The notes under the pieces: model-generated | Told to the model about the DNA's origin: nothing | Database searches by the model: none | The model's input: only the letters and a program-made list of their open reading frames with translations | Translations under genes and position numbers: made by a program | NCBI GenBank assembly: GCA_038501195.1 | Contig: JBBPUQ010000005.1 | Span: 4,402,001 to 4,466,000, forward strand | Length of the DNA: 64,000 nt | Reading direction: 5' to 3' | From: Nemania diffusa | Taxonomy: Eukaryota > Ascomycota > Sordariomycetes > Xylariales > Xylariaceae | Shown here: positions 36,625 to 50,366 of the stretch, one piece after another | Position numbering within the stretch: the stretch's first letter is position 1 | Layout: each line of letters starts with the position of its first letter

Positions 36625-39600
36625 TTTATAAATTATTTATAAAAATAAAACTTTAAAAAAAAATTTAATTATATTAATTATTAACTATTAAAAATATTTA
36701 TTAATATTAAATTTTTTTAAAATATTAATAATAAATATTTTTATTTTTATTAATAATATTTTACTTTATAATTTTAATTATTTTAATATTTTAAATATTT
36801 TAATATAAAATATTAATATTTTTATTAATTTTTATTTTTATAATATAGTTATATATATAATATTATATAATAAAAGCTTTAGCTTAAAATTTTAAAATAT
36901 ATAAAAAATATATTTATAAATATATTTAATAATAAAACTATTAATTTGATTATATTATATAATAAAATATTTAAAATTATTTTTAGTTTTATTTTATAAT
37001 AATAATTTAAAATATTGTTTAATAAATATTGTTTATTAATTAAATATAATAATATTATTATTATAATAGATTTTATTTAAAGTTTAATATATAATTATTT
37101 TTTATATATAAAATTTATTAAAATTTTCGCTATATTTTTTAGTATTAATAATATATTTAATAATAATTTCAATATTTTATTTAAATAAATTGTTAATTTT
37201 TATATTATATTAAATAAACTTAAAATTATAAAATTTAATATAAAGCTAGTTTTTTAAATAAAATAAAATAGCAAAGTTTAATTTATTATTTATAAAAATA
37301 AATAAATATTTTATATTATATAAAAAGTTTAAATTTTAAATAAAGTTTAATATATAAAAAGTTATAAATTTTTTATATTTTATAAAAGTAATAATTTTTT
37401 TATTATATTTATATTTTTTATAAACTATTATAATTAATTTAATAAATTATTTAAATATTAATATTTAAATTTTTTAATATTTTTAATAATATAAAATTAT
37501 TTAATACTTTAATAAAATATTGTTAAATTTAATAAAAATTTTTAAAAAAATATAATTAGCTTAAATATTTTAATATAAATTAATAATATAATATTAATAT
37601 TTTTTATTAAATAATATTTATATATTATATAATTTTTACAATAATATAAAAAAATAAACTTAAAGTTAAATCGCTATATTTTAAAGCTAAAATTAGTTTA
37701 TAAAAAGCTTATATATATTTTTAAATCTTTTGTTTTATATTTGTTAAAATTTGTAATATTGCTTTTTTTATTAAATATAATAAACTTTTATAATATATTT
37801 TAAAAGCTAAAAAACAATATTTAAAATTTATATAAAAAATAAAACTATAAAAAAAATAATTTAAATATAATTAATAATAAATTAAATTAAAAAATCAAGA
37901 TTTATTTTAATAATAAATAATATAATTAAAAATATAGTATAATCGATATAAATATTTATAAAAATAATATTATATTATTTATTTCGAAAATAATATAAAT
38001 AAAATAACTAAATTATTTTAATTTTTTTATTTATATTATTTACTTTAATTTATATTTATAAGCTTAATATTTAGTTTTATATTAATAAAATAATATAGTT
38101 ATTATAATATAATATAAAGAATATAAATATTATTTAAATTTATTTTTATTTTTTTATAACTTTAAAAAATATTATAAAAATATTTACTACTATAACAAAA
38201 AAAGATAATATATAATAAGATTTAAATTAGCTAAATTTATTAAATTTTTATTTAAGCTAATTTTTATATATCTACTATTTATTGATTTTTTTTTTTAAAT
38301 ATAATAAAATATTAATATTTATAAAGTTAAAAATATTATATTTTATATTATAATATATTTAATAATAAATTTTATTTAAAAGTTAATAATTATTTACTAG
38401 TTATAATTATAAAATATTAAAATATTTTATTTGCTAATATTTTTTAATTTAATATATAAAATATTGTTTAATAAAACAATTTTTATATTTAAATTTATAA
38501 TATTAAAAACTATAATTAATGCAAAAAATTTAAATAATTTTATATATTTAATAATAAATAAAATTATATTTAACAAAAATATAAATTTAATAAAAAAATT
38601 TGTTATATATAATATTTATATAAATAAAGTTTATTTTATTATTATAGTTTATTATAAATATTATTATAACTTTTTAGTTATTTATAAAATAAATATAACA
38701 TTAGTTATTTATAAAAAAAATAATTAAAAAAACTTTTTATTATTATATAAAAATTAATATATTTTTATATAAAATATATAATAAAAAATAAAGTTATATT
38801 TAAATTTAAAAATAAAGATTTAAAATTAAAAGTTTTTAAATTTATAAATAATAGTACTTTTTAAATTTTTAATAATAAATATATTATTAAAACTAATTTA
38901 TAAAAATATATTAACAAAATTAAAAATAATATTAATAAAATAAAAAAACATTTAATAAATATAAATATTTTAGCTAATATAAAAATTTTAATAAATAAAA
39001 AGTAACTATTTATATTATTAAAAATTAGCAGTAAATTATTTTATAATATTATAAAATATTAAAGTTTTATATATAAAAATAAATATTAATTTAAGTTTTA
39101 TATATAAGTTTTAATAAAAGTTAAATAATATTAAAAATAAAAGTTTAAAAATAGTATTAAAAATAAAAAATGATTTATTTTTATTGCTTAATATAAACTA
39201 TTAATATAAAAATATATAAAAAAAATATTTTAAAAATATAAGTTTATTATATAATTAAAATATTTGATTATTATATTTAGTAATTAAAATAATAAAAATA
39301 ATAAAAAAATCTTTTTTTTTTTTAAAAATAAAAAAAATAACAAAAGCAATAAAAGCAGTTTTATATTTATTGCTTAATATAAATTAATATTAATAAATAA
39401 ATATTTTAATAAAAATAATAATAAAAAAAGCAAAAGTTATATTAATTTAAATAAAAGTAATAATATTAATTTTATAAAAATTATTTATAATATTTAAATT
39501 AATTAAATTAAAGTTTATAAAAAAATTATAATTATTTATTTTTTTTTTTACTTTTTTTTTTGTTTTATATTATATTATATATTATTGTTATTAATAAATT

Positions 39601-40932
39601 TTATAGTATTATATTTAATTATTTAATATTATAGCTATAAATTTAAATATTTTATTAAATAAATTTAGTAATAAATAAAAAAATATTAAAATCGATTTAT
39701 ATAAAAAAATAGCGCAAAAAATATAACAATGTAAAAATAGCTAAATAATATAAAAAAAATTAAAGTTAGCTAATATTAAAAATAAATATATATAAAAAAA
39801 AGTTATAAAAAAAAGCTATAATATAAATATAAATAAGTTTTATATAAAATTATTATTTTTATATATTATAATATTTATTTATTATATTTATTAATTATTA
39901 TATTTTTTTTGTTATAAAGTATTATATTTGCTATTATAAAACTATTGCAAATATATATTTATATAAAAAATAATAAATATATATTTATAAAAAAAATAAA
40001 ATATTTAAATATTTATAAAAATATAAAAGTATTTAAATTAATAATATTAATAGTTTTTTTATATATATAAAAGTTAAATTTAATATTTTAAATAAAATAA
40101 ATCAAAAAATTTAATATAAAAAATAAAAATAATAATGTTTTTTTAATAAATATAAAATTTTATATTTATAATAATAATGTTATTTAATTAGCTAAATTAT
40201 TTGTTTAAAAAAATAAAAAAAAAAAGAAATAAAAAAAAACAAAAAAACAAAAAAGCTAAATATATAAAATAATAAACTAAAAAAGTTATATATAAAGCTA
40301 AATAAATTTATAAAATTACTATTTTTTTTTTTTATTATTATATTAATTGTTTATATATTATATTATTTTAATAAATTTTTATTGCTTTATTAGTTTTTAT
40401 AAATATTAAATTATATAAAAGTATATTTTAATTTATATTTGATTTAATTAAATAACAAAATAATATTTTTTATAAATTTTAATAATATTTTTAAAATATT
40501 AAAATTTAAATTTATATTAATTTAAATAATATTTTTATATTATAATTTTTTAAATATTATTATTTGATATTTTATTTATTAAATTAATATTGTTTTTTTA
40601 AATAAGTTTTGTTATATTATAATAAATAATTTAAAATATTAAAGTTTAAATTTATATTTTAATATTATTTTTTTAAATAAGTTTTATTATATATAATAAT
40701 TAAAAAAATTTATATATTTAAAAATATAATTATTTTATTAATATAGCTTAATTATTTATTATATAAACTTAAAATATTATAGTGTTAAACAGTTTAAGCT
40801 TTAAATATATTAATATATTATACTAGTAAATTTTTTAAGTTTTAAATTTTATAATAAAAAAAATATTAAGTTAAATTTAAATAAATATTTTTTATATATT
40901 AAAGTTAAAATAAGCGGTAAAACAACAAAGTG

Positions 40933-41246
40933 GTTTTTTATAAGATTTTTTAAATAAATATTAGCTAAAAAGTCAATTAATAAAACAGCTTTTTGCAAAC
41001 TTTTTTAAATAAGCGTTAACTAAAAAGCTAATTAATAAAGCGGCTTTTTATAAAATTTTTTAAATAAATGTTAATTAAAAAGTTAACTGATAAAATAGCT
41101 TTTTATAAAATTTTTTAAGTAAATATTAACTAAAAAGTTAATTAATAAAGTAGTTTTTTATAAGATTTTTTAAATAATTATTAACTAAAAAGCCAAAAGC
41201 AGCTTTTTATAAAATTTTCTAAATAAATATTAACTAAAAGATTAAC
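40933..41246 (+). repeat. 55-bp tandem repeat, about six units
   Basis: Units start at 40933, 40988, 41043, 41098, 41153 and 41202 and open with gctttttataaaattttt or a close variant. The first five spacings are exactly 55 bp or, for the fifth unit, 49 bp after a 6-bp loss. Each unit contains ttaactaaaaag and ttaataaa. Some units keep C/G (taagcgttaac, aaagcggc) where others have T/A. Confidence 0.85.
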
Positions 41247-43173
41247 AAACTTTTTAATAATATTAATTAAATATAAAAGTTTGTTTTATATTTAAGTAAA
41301 ATTATATAACTACTAGTTTTATTATTAGTAAATAGTTTAGTAAATAAATTAGTTTATAAATTAAAAATTAATTTATAATATAATTTAATAATAAAAATAT
41401 AAAAATAATTAAAAATATTATTTAAGTTTATTTTTATTATATAATTAAAATTAAAAGTGTTTTTAATTATAAAGTTTTAAAATCAAATATTTTATTAATA
41501 TCTTAGTTTTAATTTTAGTTTAAATTTATCAAATGTTTAGTTTATAATTTAAAAATTATAAAAAATAAAATTTTTATTATTAATTACAATTAATAAATTT
41601 TTTTATAATTATTTTTTTTTTACTATAAAAAATATTAATAAAAATGGTTTAATTAATAATATATTAAAAAATATATAGTTTATTATATATATAAAAATAA
41701 ATAAAAAAAAAAGTTAAAATAGTTTAATAATAAAGCATAATATATATATAAGTATTAAAAACAAAAAAGTATATATATATAAAAATAAAAATAAAAATAA
41801 TTATATAAATAATAATATAGTTAAATTATATATATAGCTTAAAAATTTATATTAAATAATAAAGTATAAAAGTTATAAAAAAATAAATTAATAAAATAAA
41901 TTATAATAAATATATATTTATAATAATTTATAAATATATAAAAAATATTTTTATAAAAAATTATAATAAATTTTTATATATATTTTTTATAGTTTATTTA
42001 TTTTATTTTATAATATAATTGTAGTATTATATTGCTTAGTTTTTTTATAATAAAATAATTTTTTATAGTTTTAATAATAAACTTTTTTTATTTATTATTA
42101 ATTATTTTATTTATTTTAAACTATAGTTAATTAAATTTATTTAATTAAATAAATATAAAGTTTTTAATAAATATATTTAAGTTTTATTTTAATTAAATTA
42201 ACAGCTTAATATAATATTTAAATAATTTAAAAAATTTTTTAATAAAAAATAATTTTACTTTATAAAAATTAAATTTAATTTAATAATTAAAATAATTTTT
42301 TATATAGTTTAATTAAATTAATTTAATATAAATTATATTATTTTTTATTAATTTTAATAATTATTTATATAAACTATTATAATAAATTTTTATATAAATT
42401 TATATTAATATTATTATATTTATAACTTTTTATTACAAAGTTTGCTATATAGTATTAAAGTTTATATTTAAAATAAAATTTATAAATAAAAAAGTTTTAA
42501 ATTAATAGTTATAAAAAATTTCAAAAAAACTTTTAATAATAATAGCTAATATAAAAATATTAAAATAATAAATAATATAAAAAAAATATAACTTTTAACT
42601 ATTATAATTAAATTTAATATTTAAAAAAGTAATTATATTAGTTATAAATATTTAAACTATATATTTAGTTTATTTATTTATAAAATAATAATAAATAGTA
42701 ATAACTTTTATATTAATTTAAATAGTTTTATAAAAAGTTATTTATAAATTAAAAATAAATTTAAAATTTATATTTAAAATAAATATATTTAAAAAGTTTT
42801 AATTAATATAAATATATTTAATATAAACTTTAATTTATTATTTAAAAATATAAATAAATTTATTAATTATTATTTTTATAAATTTAAATATTTTGTTAAT
42901 AATAAAAAAAAAAATATTATTGCTTTTTTTAAAAATTAATAATTTAATAATAAAGTTTATATAAAAAATAAAAAATAAAATTTAAAAAATATTAATAAAA
43001 TATAAATTATTAAATAGTTTAATTTAATTTATTTTAATATTTATATATTTAAAATAAATGTTATAAATATAATTAATTATAAATATTTTTATATTTAAAA
43101 AAAAATAAAAAAATATAAAAAGTAATTTATATATTATATTTTTATATATATTTAATTATTATATACTATATAA

Positions 43174-43357
43174 TAACAGCGTACAAAGTAGCTGTTTGTA
43201 CATATAGTAGTATAAAATAACTAAGCAACACTTTAGTTATTCTAGTTTTTTTTTAGTATACTGTACAAGTTGCCAAAATAGCTCAATTAGTTAAGTATTA
43301 ATTTATAAACATATTTGGCTAGCTTTATTATTACTACTGTAATTAGCTACGCTGTTA
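43174..43357. mobile_element. 184-bp MITE-like element with terminal inverted repeats, copy 1
   Basis: It starts taacagcgta and ends tacgctgtta, a perfect 10-bp terminal inverted repeat. An internal gtacaaa...tttgtac inverted repeat lies close to the left end. It has no coding capacity. It matches copy 2 at 43561-43744 in the same orientation and at the same length. Confidence 0.72.
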
Positions 43358-43560
43358 TAATAACTAAGGTTTATAGTGCTGCAGGTTTAAGCTCTGCAGT
43401 TAGTAAAAAGCCTAGGCTTTTTCTGAGATCTAATATGTACTTGTTGTTAGGGCCGAAACTTACTTGCGATGGTGTCCCATTTATTTGGAAGCAATGCTGA
43501 TGTGGACTTGCAAAGGATTCTACGGCTTCGGATCGAAGCTTAAAAGGGCGAGCGGGGTAG
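43358..43560. other. Normal-composition island between two MITE-like copies
   Basis: About 200 bp with G+C close to that of the flanking genome, in the middle of the A+T block. It includes ctgcaggtttaagctctgcag, a small inverted repeat. No protein or RNA family is recognised. Either it arrived after RIP or, being short and unduplicated, it escaped it. Confidence 0.7.
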
Positions 43561-43744
43561 TAACAGCGTACAAAGTAACTGTTTATACATATAGTAGTAT
43601 AAAATGACTAAGCAACACTTTAGTTATTCTGGTTTCTTTTTGGTACACTATACAAGTTGCTAAAATAGCTTAACTAGTTAAGTGTTAGTTTGTAAATATA
43701 CCTAGCTAGCTCTACTATTACTACTATAGTTAATTATACTGTTA
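43561..43744. mobile_element. 184-bp MITE-like element, copy 2
   Basis: The left end keeps taacagcgta, while the right end reads tatactgtta, that is, the copy-1 terminus with two G-to-A or C-to-T changes. Internal differences from copy 1 are mostly transitions. Confidence 0.7.
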
Positions 43745-46700
43745 TATATATATAAAATATATATTTGTTAAAAAATTAATATAATAAATTAATTAGTTTT
43801 TAAATTTATAAAATATATAAATATAATTTAAAAATTAAAATAAAAAAAATAAAATATAAAATTTAAAACTTTTTTATTTTTAAAATTTTATTATTATTAT
43901 ATAAATTTATTATAAATTATTTTAAAACTTTTATTTTTTTTATAATTAATAATAATAATTTATATTAATTTGTTTAATATATATAATAATATTATAATAA
44001 ATTTATTAAAATTTTATAAATAAATTTTAATTTATAAAAAAACAAAATTATTATTTAATAATAAATTATTTTATAATAATAATATAATTAAACTTTTAAT
44101 TTGTTATATTATTAAAACTAAAAAGTAATTTTATAATAAAAAATTATATATAGTTTATTATTATTTTATTTAAATCTTTATAATAATTAAAAATTATATT
44201 ATTTTAAATATAAAGTTAAATTTTAATTTATATTTAAAAAGTTAAAATAATATATTTATATTTATAAAATTAAAATTAAAAATATATATAATTTTTAATT
44301 TATAAATAAAATATAAAAAGAATAATTATTAAGTTTTAAATTAGTTTAAAACTTTTAATTAACTATTTATATTTATAAATAATTAAATAATAATATTATA
44401 GTTTATATAAATATAAATATTATTATAATTTAAAAAATATATTAGTTTTTTTAAAAATTATATTAAATTATAAGTTTTAATTTTATAAATATTAAAATAT
44501 AATTTTTTTGATTTAAAAATATAAAAAAAAAAAAAAAAATATAATTTATTAGTTTTTTAAATTTAATATATTATAATATTAATTTTATATAAATAATTAA
44601 AATCGATATAAAAAAAATATAATTTAATATAATTTAAATATATTAATTTAATAATTTTGTAAATTTTAGTTTTTAAAATTTTTTATATTTTTTTAGTTTA
44701 TTTTTATAAAACTAAAATATATTTAAATAATTTTTAATATTTTTTAAAAATTACTAAAGTAATTTTATTATTTTTATTTAATATAAAGTTTTTAAAATAA
44801 TAAAATAGTTTATATTATTTAATATATTAAGTTTTTATTAAATTAATTTTAATTAAATAGTTATAAAATTTAAAAGTTTTAATATTATTAAAAAATTATA
44901 TAATAATTATAAAGTAATAAATTTAATTTTATTAAAATTTAAATAATTTAATATTATATTTTAATTTTTATAATATAATTAATATAATAAATTTATAAAT
45001 AGCTATTACTTTTTTTTTTATTATAAATAATTTAAATCGAAATATATATATTTTTAAAACTTAAAATTTATATTAAATAAAATAACATTTATTAAAAAAT
45101 ATAATATATTTAAATATAATAAAAAAGCTAAATATAATATTAAAATATTTAATATAATTTTAAATATTATAAAAAAAAATAATAATATTATTTATATATA
45201 TAAAAATAAATTTTTAAAAATATTTAATTAAAAATTATTTTATATAATATTAAAAAAAATTTAATAATATTTTAAATTTTATAATAATAATTATAAATTA
45301 TTTATATTTATAATAAATTATAACAAAAGTTATTTTTTATTTATTTTTTATTAATATTAACTATTAAAAAAATCTTTTTATAATATTTACAACAATAAAA
45401 ATAATAAAACTATAAAAAATATTGAAAATATTATTTTATTAAAAAAAAATATATATATTATTAATTATTTTAATATTAATTTTATATAAGTTAATAATAA
45501 TTTTAAACTTGAGTTTTTTTTAAACTAAAAATATTAAAAATATAATAAATATTAATTAATTTAAAAATATAAATTTAATAATTTTATAATTATAAAAAAA
45601 ATTTAAAATTAAATTTATTGCTTTTTAGTTTTTTATATTTTATTAATATAATTATTAATAAAAGTTTTTTAAATTTATATTTTTTTTAAATTTTATAAAT
45701 ATTTTAATTTTATTATTAAAACAATTAAATTTATTATAAAAAAAATATATTAATTTATTAAAAATTTATTTAAATTTATATAAAATTTTTTATAATTAGT
45801 TTTAAAAAATATTAATAATATAAAATTTAATAAATTAAAAAAATTAAAAAAATAGCTATAGCTATATTAATTATTTAATTTATTATTTTTATTGTAATTT
45901 TTTTAAACTTTAAAAATATTTAATGATTATATAATTTAAAGATTTTTTTGCTTAATTTAAATAATTTATATTTATATAAAAATATAAATTTTATTAGTTT
46001 AAATATTAATTAATATATTATTTTTATAAAATATAATTAATTATATTTTAAAATTAATAAATAAAAATTTGCTATTTTATTTATTAATAATAATATATAT
46101 AAAAAATTTTAAAATATTTTTTATAAAATTTTTAATAAATTTAAAAATAATAAAGTATTTGTTTATATATAATAAAAAATATAAATGTTAAATTTTAATT
46201 ATTATATTTATATTTAATTTTATATAATAATTATTTATTATATAAATAATAAATATTTTATTTTTATAAAGTTTTAATTTATTAAATAAAAAATTAATTA
46301 TTTAAAATAATCGTTTTAAATTTTTTAATTAAAAAATATTATTTTTATTTTTTTTTATTATTTAATATTAAATCTATTAAATTTAAAAAATTTAATATTA
46401 AAAATATATTTAAAATTTAATTTATTTATAAAATATATATTAATTAATTATTTTTAAAGCTATTTATTAATATTTAATAATATAATAAATATTATTATTA
46501 TTTATAAAATAAAAAATTTTAAATTATTTAAACTTTTTATATAAATTTATATAAATAAATTTATAATAAATAAAAAAAAATAATATTATTATTAAAATTT
46601 ATAAAATATAAAATTAAATAATAAATATATATTTATATAAACTTTCGATATATTATTTAATATATAATTAAATATTTACAAATAAAAAAAATTAATTTAT

Positions 46701-49700
46701 AAATGTTTTTTTTTATTTAAAAAATATATAAATATATTTTTTTTTATATATTTTATAATATAAACATTTTTAATTTTTATATTTTTTATTACTATATTTA
46801 TAAATAATTTAATAAAAAATATATTGTTTAAATTTAATAATAAATTTAATTTATTTTAATATTTTATTTAAAAATAATAATTTATAAATAAATTATATTA
46901 GTAATATTATAATTAATATATTATTAATAAATAATATATTTAATTTTATAAAAATAAATTTTATTTTTATTTAAAATATATTAATAATTAAAATTTAAAT
47001 ATTATTTATTATAAAAGTTATTATTATATTTTTTTATAAAATATTTTTTTAAAATATTTGTTTTAATTGTTTTTTAAATTAATAATAAATATATATTTAT
47101 TATTGAAAAAAAAAAAAAATTTAAATAATAGTTTAAAATTATTTAAAAAAAGCTAAAAAGTATTAATTTAGTTTATAATAAAAAAATAATTTTTATAAAA
47201 AATAAAATAAATATTATAAATTTTTTTATTTTAAATAATTAATTAGTTATTAATATTAAAAATTTTAGCAGTTTTTATATTTAATTATTTTATTATATTA
47301 ATATTTATAAATTTATTTTAATTTTAAAAAATAATTAGTTAATTTAAATTATTTTAATTATTAAATATAAAATTATTGTTATTTTAATTATTGTTTTAAT
47401 TATTATAATAATTGCTATAGCTATTATATTAATTATTATATTTTTTATTTTAAATATTTTAAAGTTAATATATAAACTTTAATTAAACTGTTTTTTTTTT
47501 AACTATTATTAAAATTAATAAAAAATTATTATTATTAAATTTTTAAAATAATTAAAAAAGCTAATTTAAAATTATTATAATTATAAATAAATTATTAAAT
47601 TTAAATTAATTATATTATTAATTATTATAAAAATAAATATTAATAAAATTATAAAAATATAAAAAATTATATATATTTTTATAGTTAATTTTATTTTATT
47701 TTATATTGTTTGCTAATATATATTTTATTTGTTAAATTTTTTAAATATTTTTTTTAATTAATTTTTTTTATAATATTATTTATTTTTTATATTGTTTAAA
47801 TTTTTTATATATTATTTTATAATATTTAATAACTTATTAATATAAATTTATAAATATATTTTATTAGTTTTTTTTTATTAAAATATAAATTTTAAAATAT
47901 TTATTAAAACTATTATATATATATAATATTTATTAATTTTTTAATAAAAATTTTGCTTTATTATATTATTTAATTTTATTATTAATATAATTGTTAATAA
48001 TATATTACTTTTTATTATAAAAAAAATAAATAATATTGTTTTTTTTTTATATTATAATATTATAATTTTTATTAAATTTATATTATATAGTTTTTTTAAA
48101 GTTTTTAAAATTAATAAAAAATTGTTAATTTTTTTTTATATTAATAATATAAACTATTTAGCTTTAAAAAAATTATTATTAAATAAAATATTAATATTAA
48201 AATAATCGAAAATTTTTTTTATATTAATATAATAAATAAAATAATTTAGTTTTATAATATATAAAATAATTGATTTTATATTATAATATATAAATAATTA
48301 ATTTTTAATTTTTATAAAAAAATTAATAAATAAAATAAATTTAAAATTGTTGTTTAATTAATTTAAGATTTTATTTAAATTAATATTATTATTTATATAA
48401 TTTAATTATTTATAATTTAAACAATATTAATTGCTTTATATATTATAAAAATAATTGTTATAATAAATTTAATAAATATTTATATATTAAATAAGTCGAT
48501 TTTAATTTTATTAATATAAAATATTATAATTAATAAATTTATATTTTTAATTTAAATTTTTACTTTTATTTTTAAAAAATATAAACTATAAAAGTTAAAA
48601 TAAGCTAAAATTAATATAATTTAAAACTATTAATTTATATAAAAATAATTTTATAGTTTATAAAAAAAAAATAAAATTAAGTCTTTTAAAAAATCAATTA
48701 ATTAATATTTAAAATATTTAATTTAATTTAATTATTTTATTTATTTTTATAAAAGTTTATATATATAATCTTTTAGCTTTTTTTTTTATAAATTAAGCAA
48801 AAAATTATTAAATTTAAATAATAATTTTATTAAAAAATATATATTTAAATTTTTAAAATTTATTTAAAACTATTTTATTAGTTAATTTAAAAATAATTGT
48901 TATATTTTAACAATAATTTAAAAATATATAAAAATTTATAAATAGTTTTAAAGTTTTTATTTTAAATAAATTATAAATATTTTTGCTAAAAGTTATAATT
49001 AAATTAAATTTTATTATATATTTAAATTAATTAAACTTTATTTATTTTATATTAAAAATTATTTTTAATATAAATTTAATATTTTAATAGCTAAATTTTG
49101 CTTAATTTATATTTTTTATATTGTAAAATTTTTAAATAAAAAAAATAAATAAATAAACAAAACTAGTTATAAAATTAAAATTTAAAAATAATAATAATAA
49201 AATATAAAATTAAAAACTGTTTTAATTAATAAAGTTTAAAATATAAAAGTTATAAAATAATAATATAAAATAGTTTATATAAAGTTTTAATAACTATATT
49301 TATAATAATAAATAAAAAGTACTATTATTTATAAATTTAAAAATTAATTAATAAAAAAAAAATATAAAATTTGTTTAAACAAATAAATTAATAAAAAAAT
49401 TTAAAAATATTAATTAAAAGTTAATATATTTATTTTTTATAAAAAAATATAATAATATAATAAAAGTAATAATTATTAAATTTAATAATAAATTGTTATT
49501 TTTTTTTATAAAAAACTTTAATTTATTTTAATAGTTAATAATTAATAATTAATAATAATAAATAAAAAATAAAAATTTATTAATTAAACTATATAACTTT
49601 AAAAAATTTAATATAAAAAAAATAAACTAATTAAATAAATTTTTTAATTTAAATTTAATAATTATATTATTTTAAAAAAAAACTATAAATAATATTAAAT

Positions 49701-50243
49701 TAAAATTATAAAAAAAAAAATATAAAATTAAAAATAAAAAAATTAAAAATTATAAAAAAAGCTTTATAAATTAATTTTTTTAAAATATAAAATATTTTTT
49801 TGAATTTTTTAATTATTTTTTTGTTTATTTATTATTTATTAATAAATATAATATAATATAAAACTATTATAATATTTAAAAAAGTTTTCAAAAATTGCTT
49901 TTAAAAGTTTTTTAATAAATTTTATTACTAAAATTAATATTGTTTTTTATTTTTACAAATAAAATAAATAAATATTTTTAATTAATTATAACTAATATTA
50001 ATTATAATAACAATTTAATTACTTTATAAAATAAATAATTAATAAAAATTATAAATTATTGTTAAAACTATTTATTAAAATTATATTATTATTTAAATTA
50101 AATTTTTAAAAAGCTTTATTAATAAATTAACTATTTTTTATAATAAAACTTTAAAAAAAATAATTATTAACTATTATATAATAATTTTTATTTTATTTAA
50201 TAAAGTATTTATAAATATAAAAACATTTAATTAATATATAAAA

Positions 50244-50366
50244 GCTGAATTTTGATATAAAAATCTATTTAAATGATATATTAAGCTAGAAAGTAGATCT
50301 AATAAAAAGCTATAAAATGGAGTATATAATTTAAATCTATGGCTTAAGGCCCCACTAAGCCCCCAC
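50244..50366 (+). repeat. Right copy of 123-bp direct repeat bounding the A+T block
   Basis: Partner of 25786-25908. This copy keeps more G and C at its 3' end (ggcttaaggccccactaagcccccac). It lies exactly where the A+T block gives way to normal sequence. Confidence 0.75.

Larger units (their letters stand above)
26080..50243. repeat. A+T-only block, RIP-mutated repeat DNA
   Basis: About 24 kb where, by eye, more than nine bases in ten are A or T, with no gene-length open frame. The composition drops abruptly from the normal flanks on both sides. This is the appearance of fungal repeats mutated by RIP (C to T, mostly at CpA, on both strands). It is supported by the transposon traces inside: paired LTRs, a reverse-transcriptase phrase and a zinc knuckle, all carrying G-to-A and C-to-T damage. 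Such blocks are usually heterochromatic. The only clear normal-composition island is at 43358-43560. Apart from the features listed separately I could not resolve which elements make up 26080-29850, 36630-40900 and 43750-50240. Confidence 0.88.

Noticed and set aside
38431..38727. 98-codon open frame in the A+T block
   Set aside because: The composition is only Asn, Ile, Lys, Tyr, Phe and Leu, as chance translation of A+T DNA gives. It shows no motif, and long frames can occur by chance over 24 kb.
40933..41246. CRISPR array
   Set aside because: The units are contiguous 55-bp tandem repeats without unique spacers, in a eukaryotic nuclear sequence.
43315..43500. 61-codon open frame in the GC island
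   Set aside because: It crosses from a MITE-like copy into the island and resembles no family. Coding use is unsupported.
26080..50243. Mitochondrial DNA insertion as the source of the A+T block
   Set aside because: No mitochondrial gene frames or RNAs are readable, and the block contains paired LTRs and reverse-transcriptase traces with RIP-type changes.
26080..50243. Centromere
   Set aside because: The A+T composition fits, but a 24-kb block with genes of one cluster on both sides and bounding direct repeats fits a repeat insertion better. It cannot be excluded without CENP-A data.
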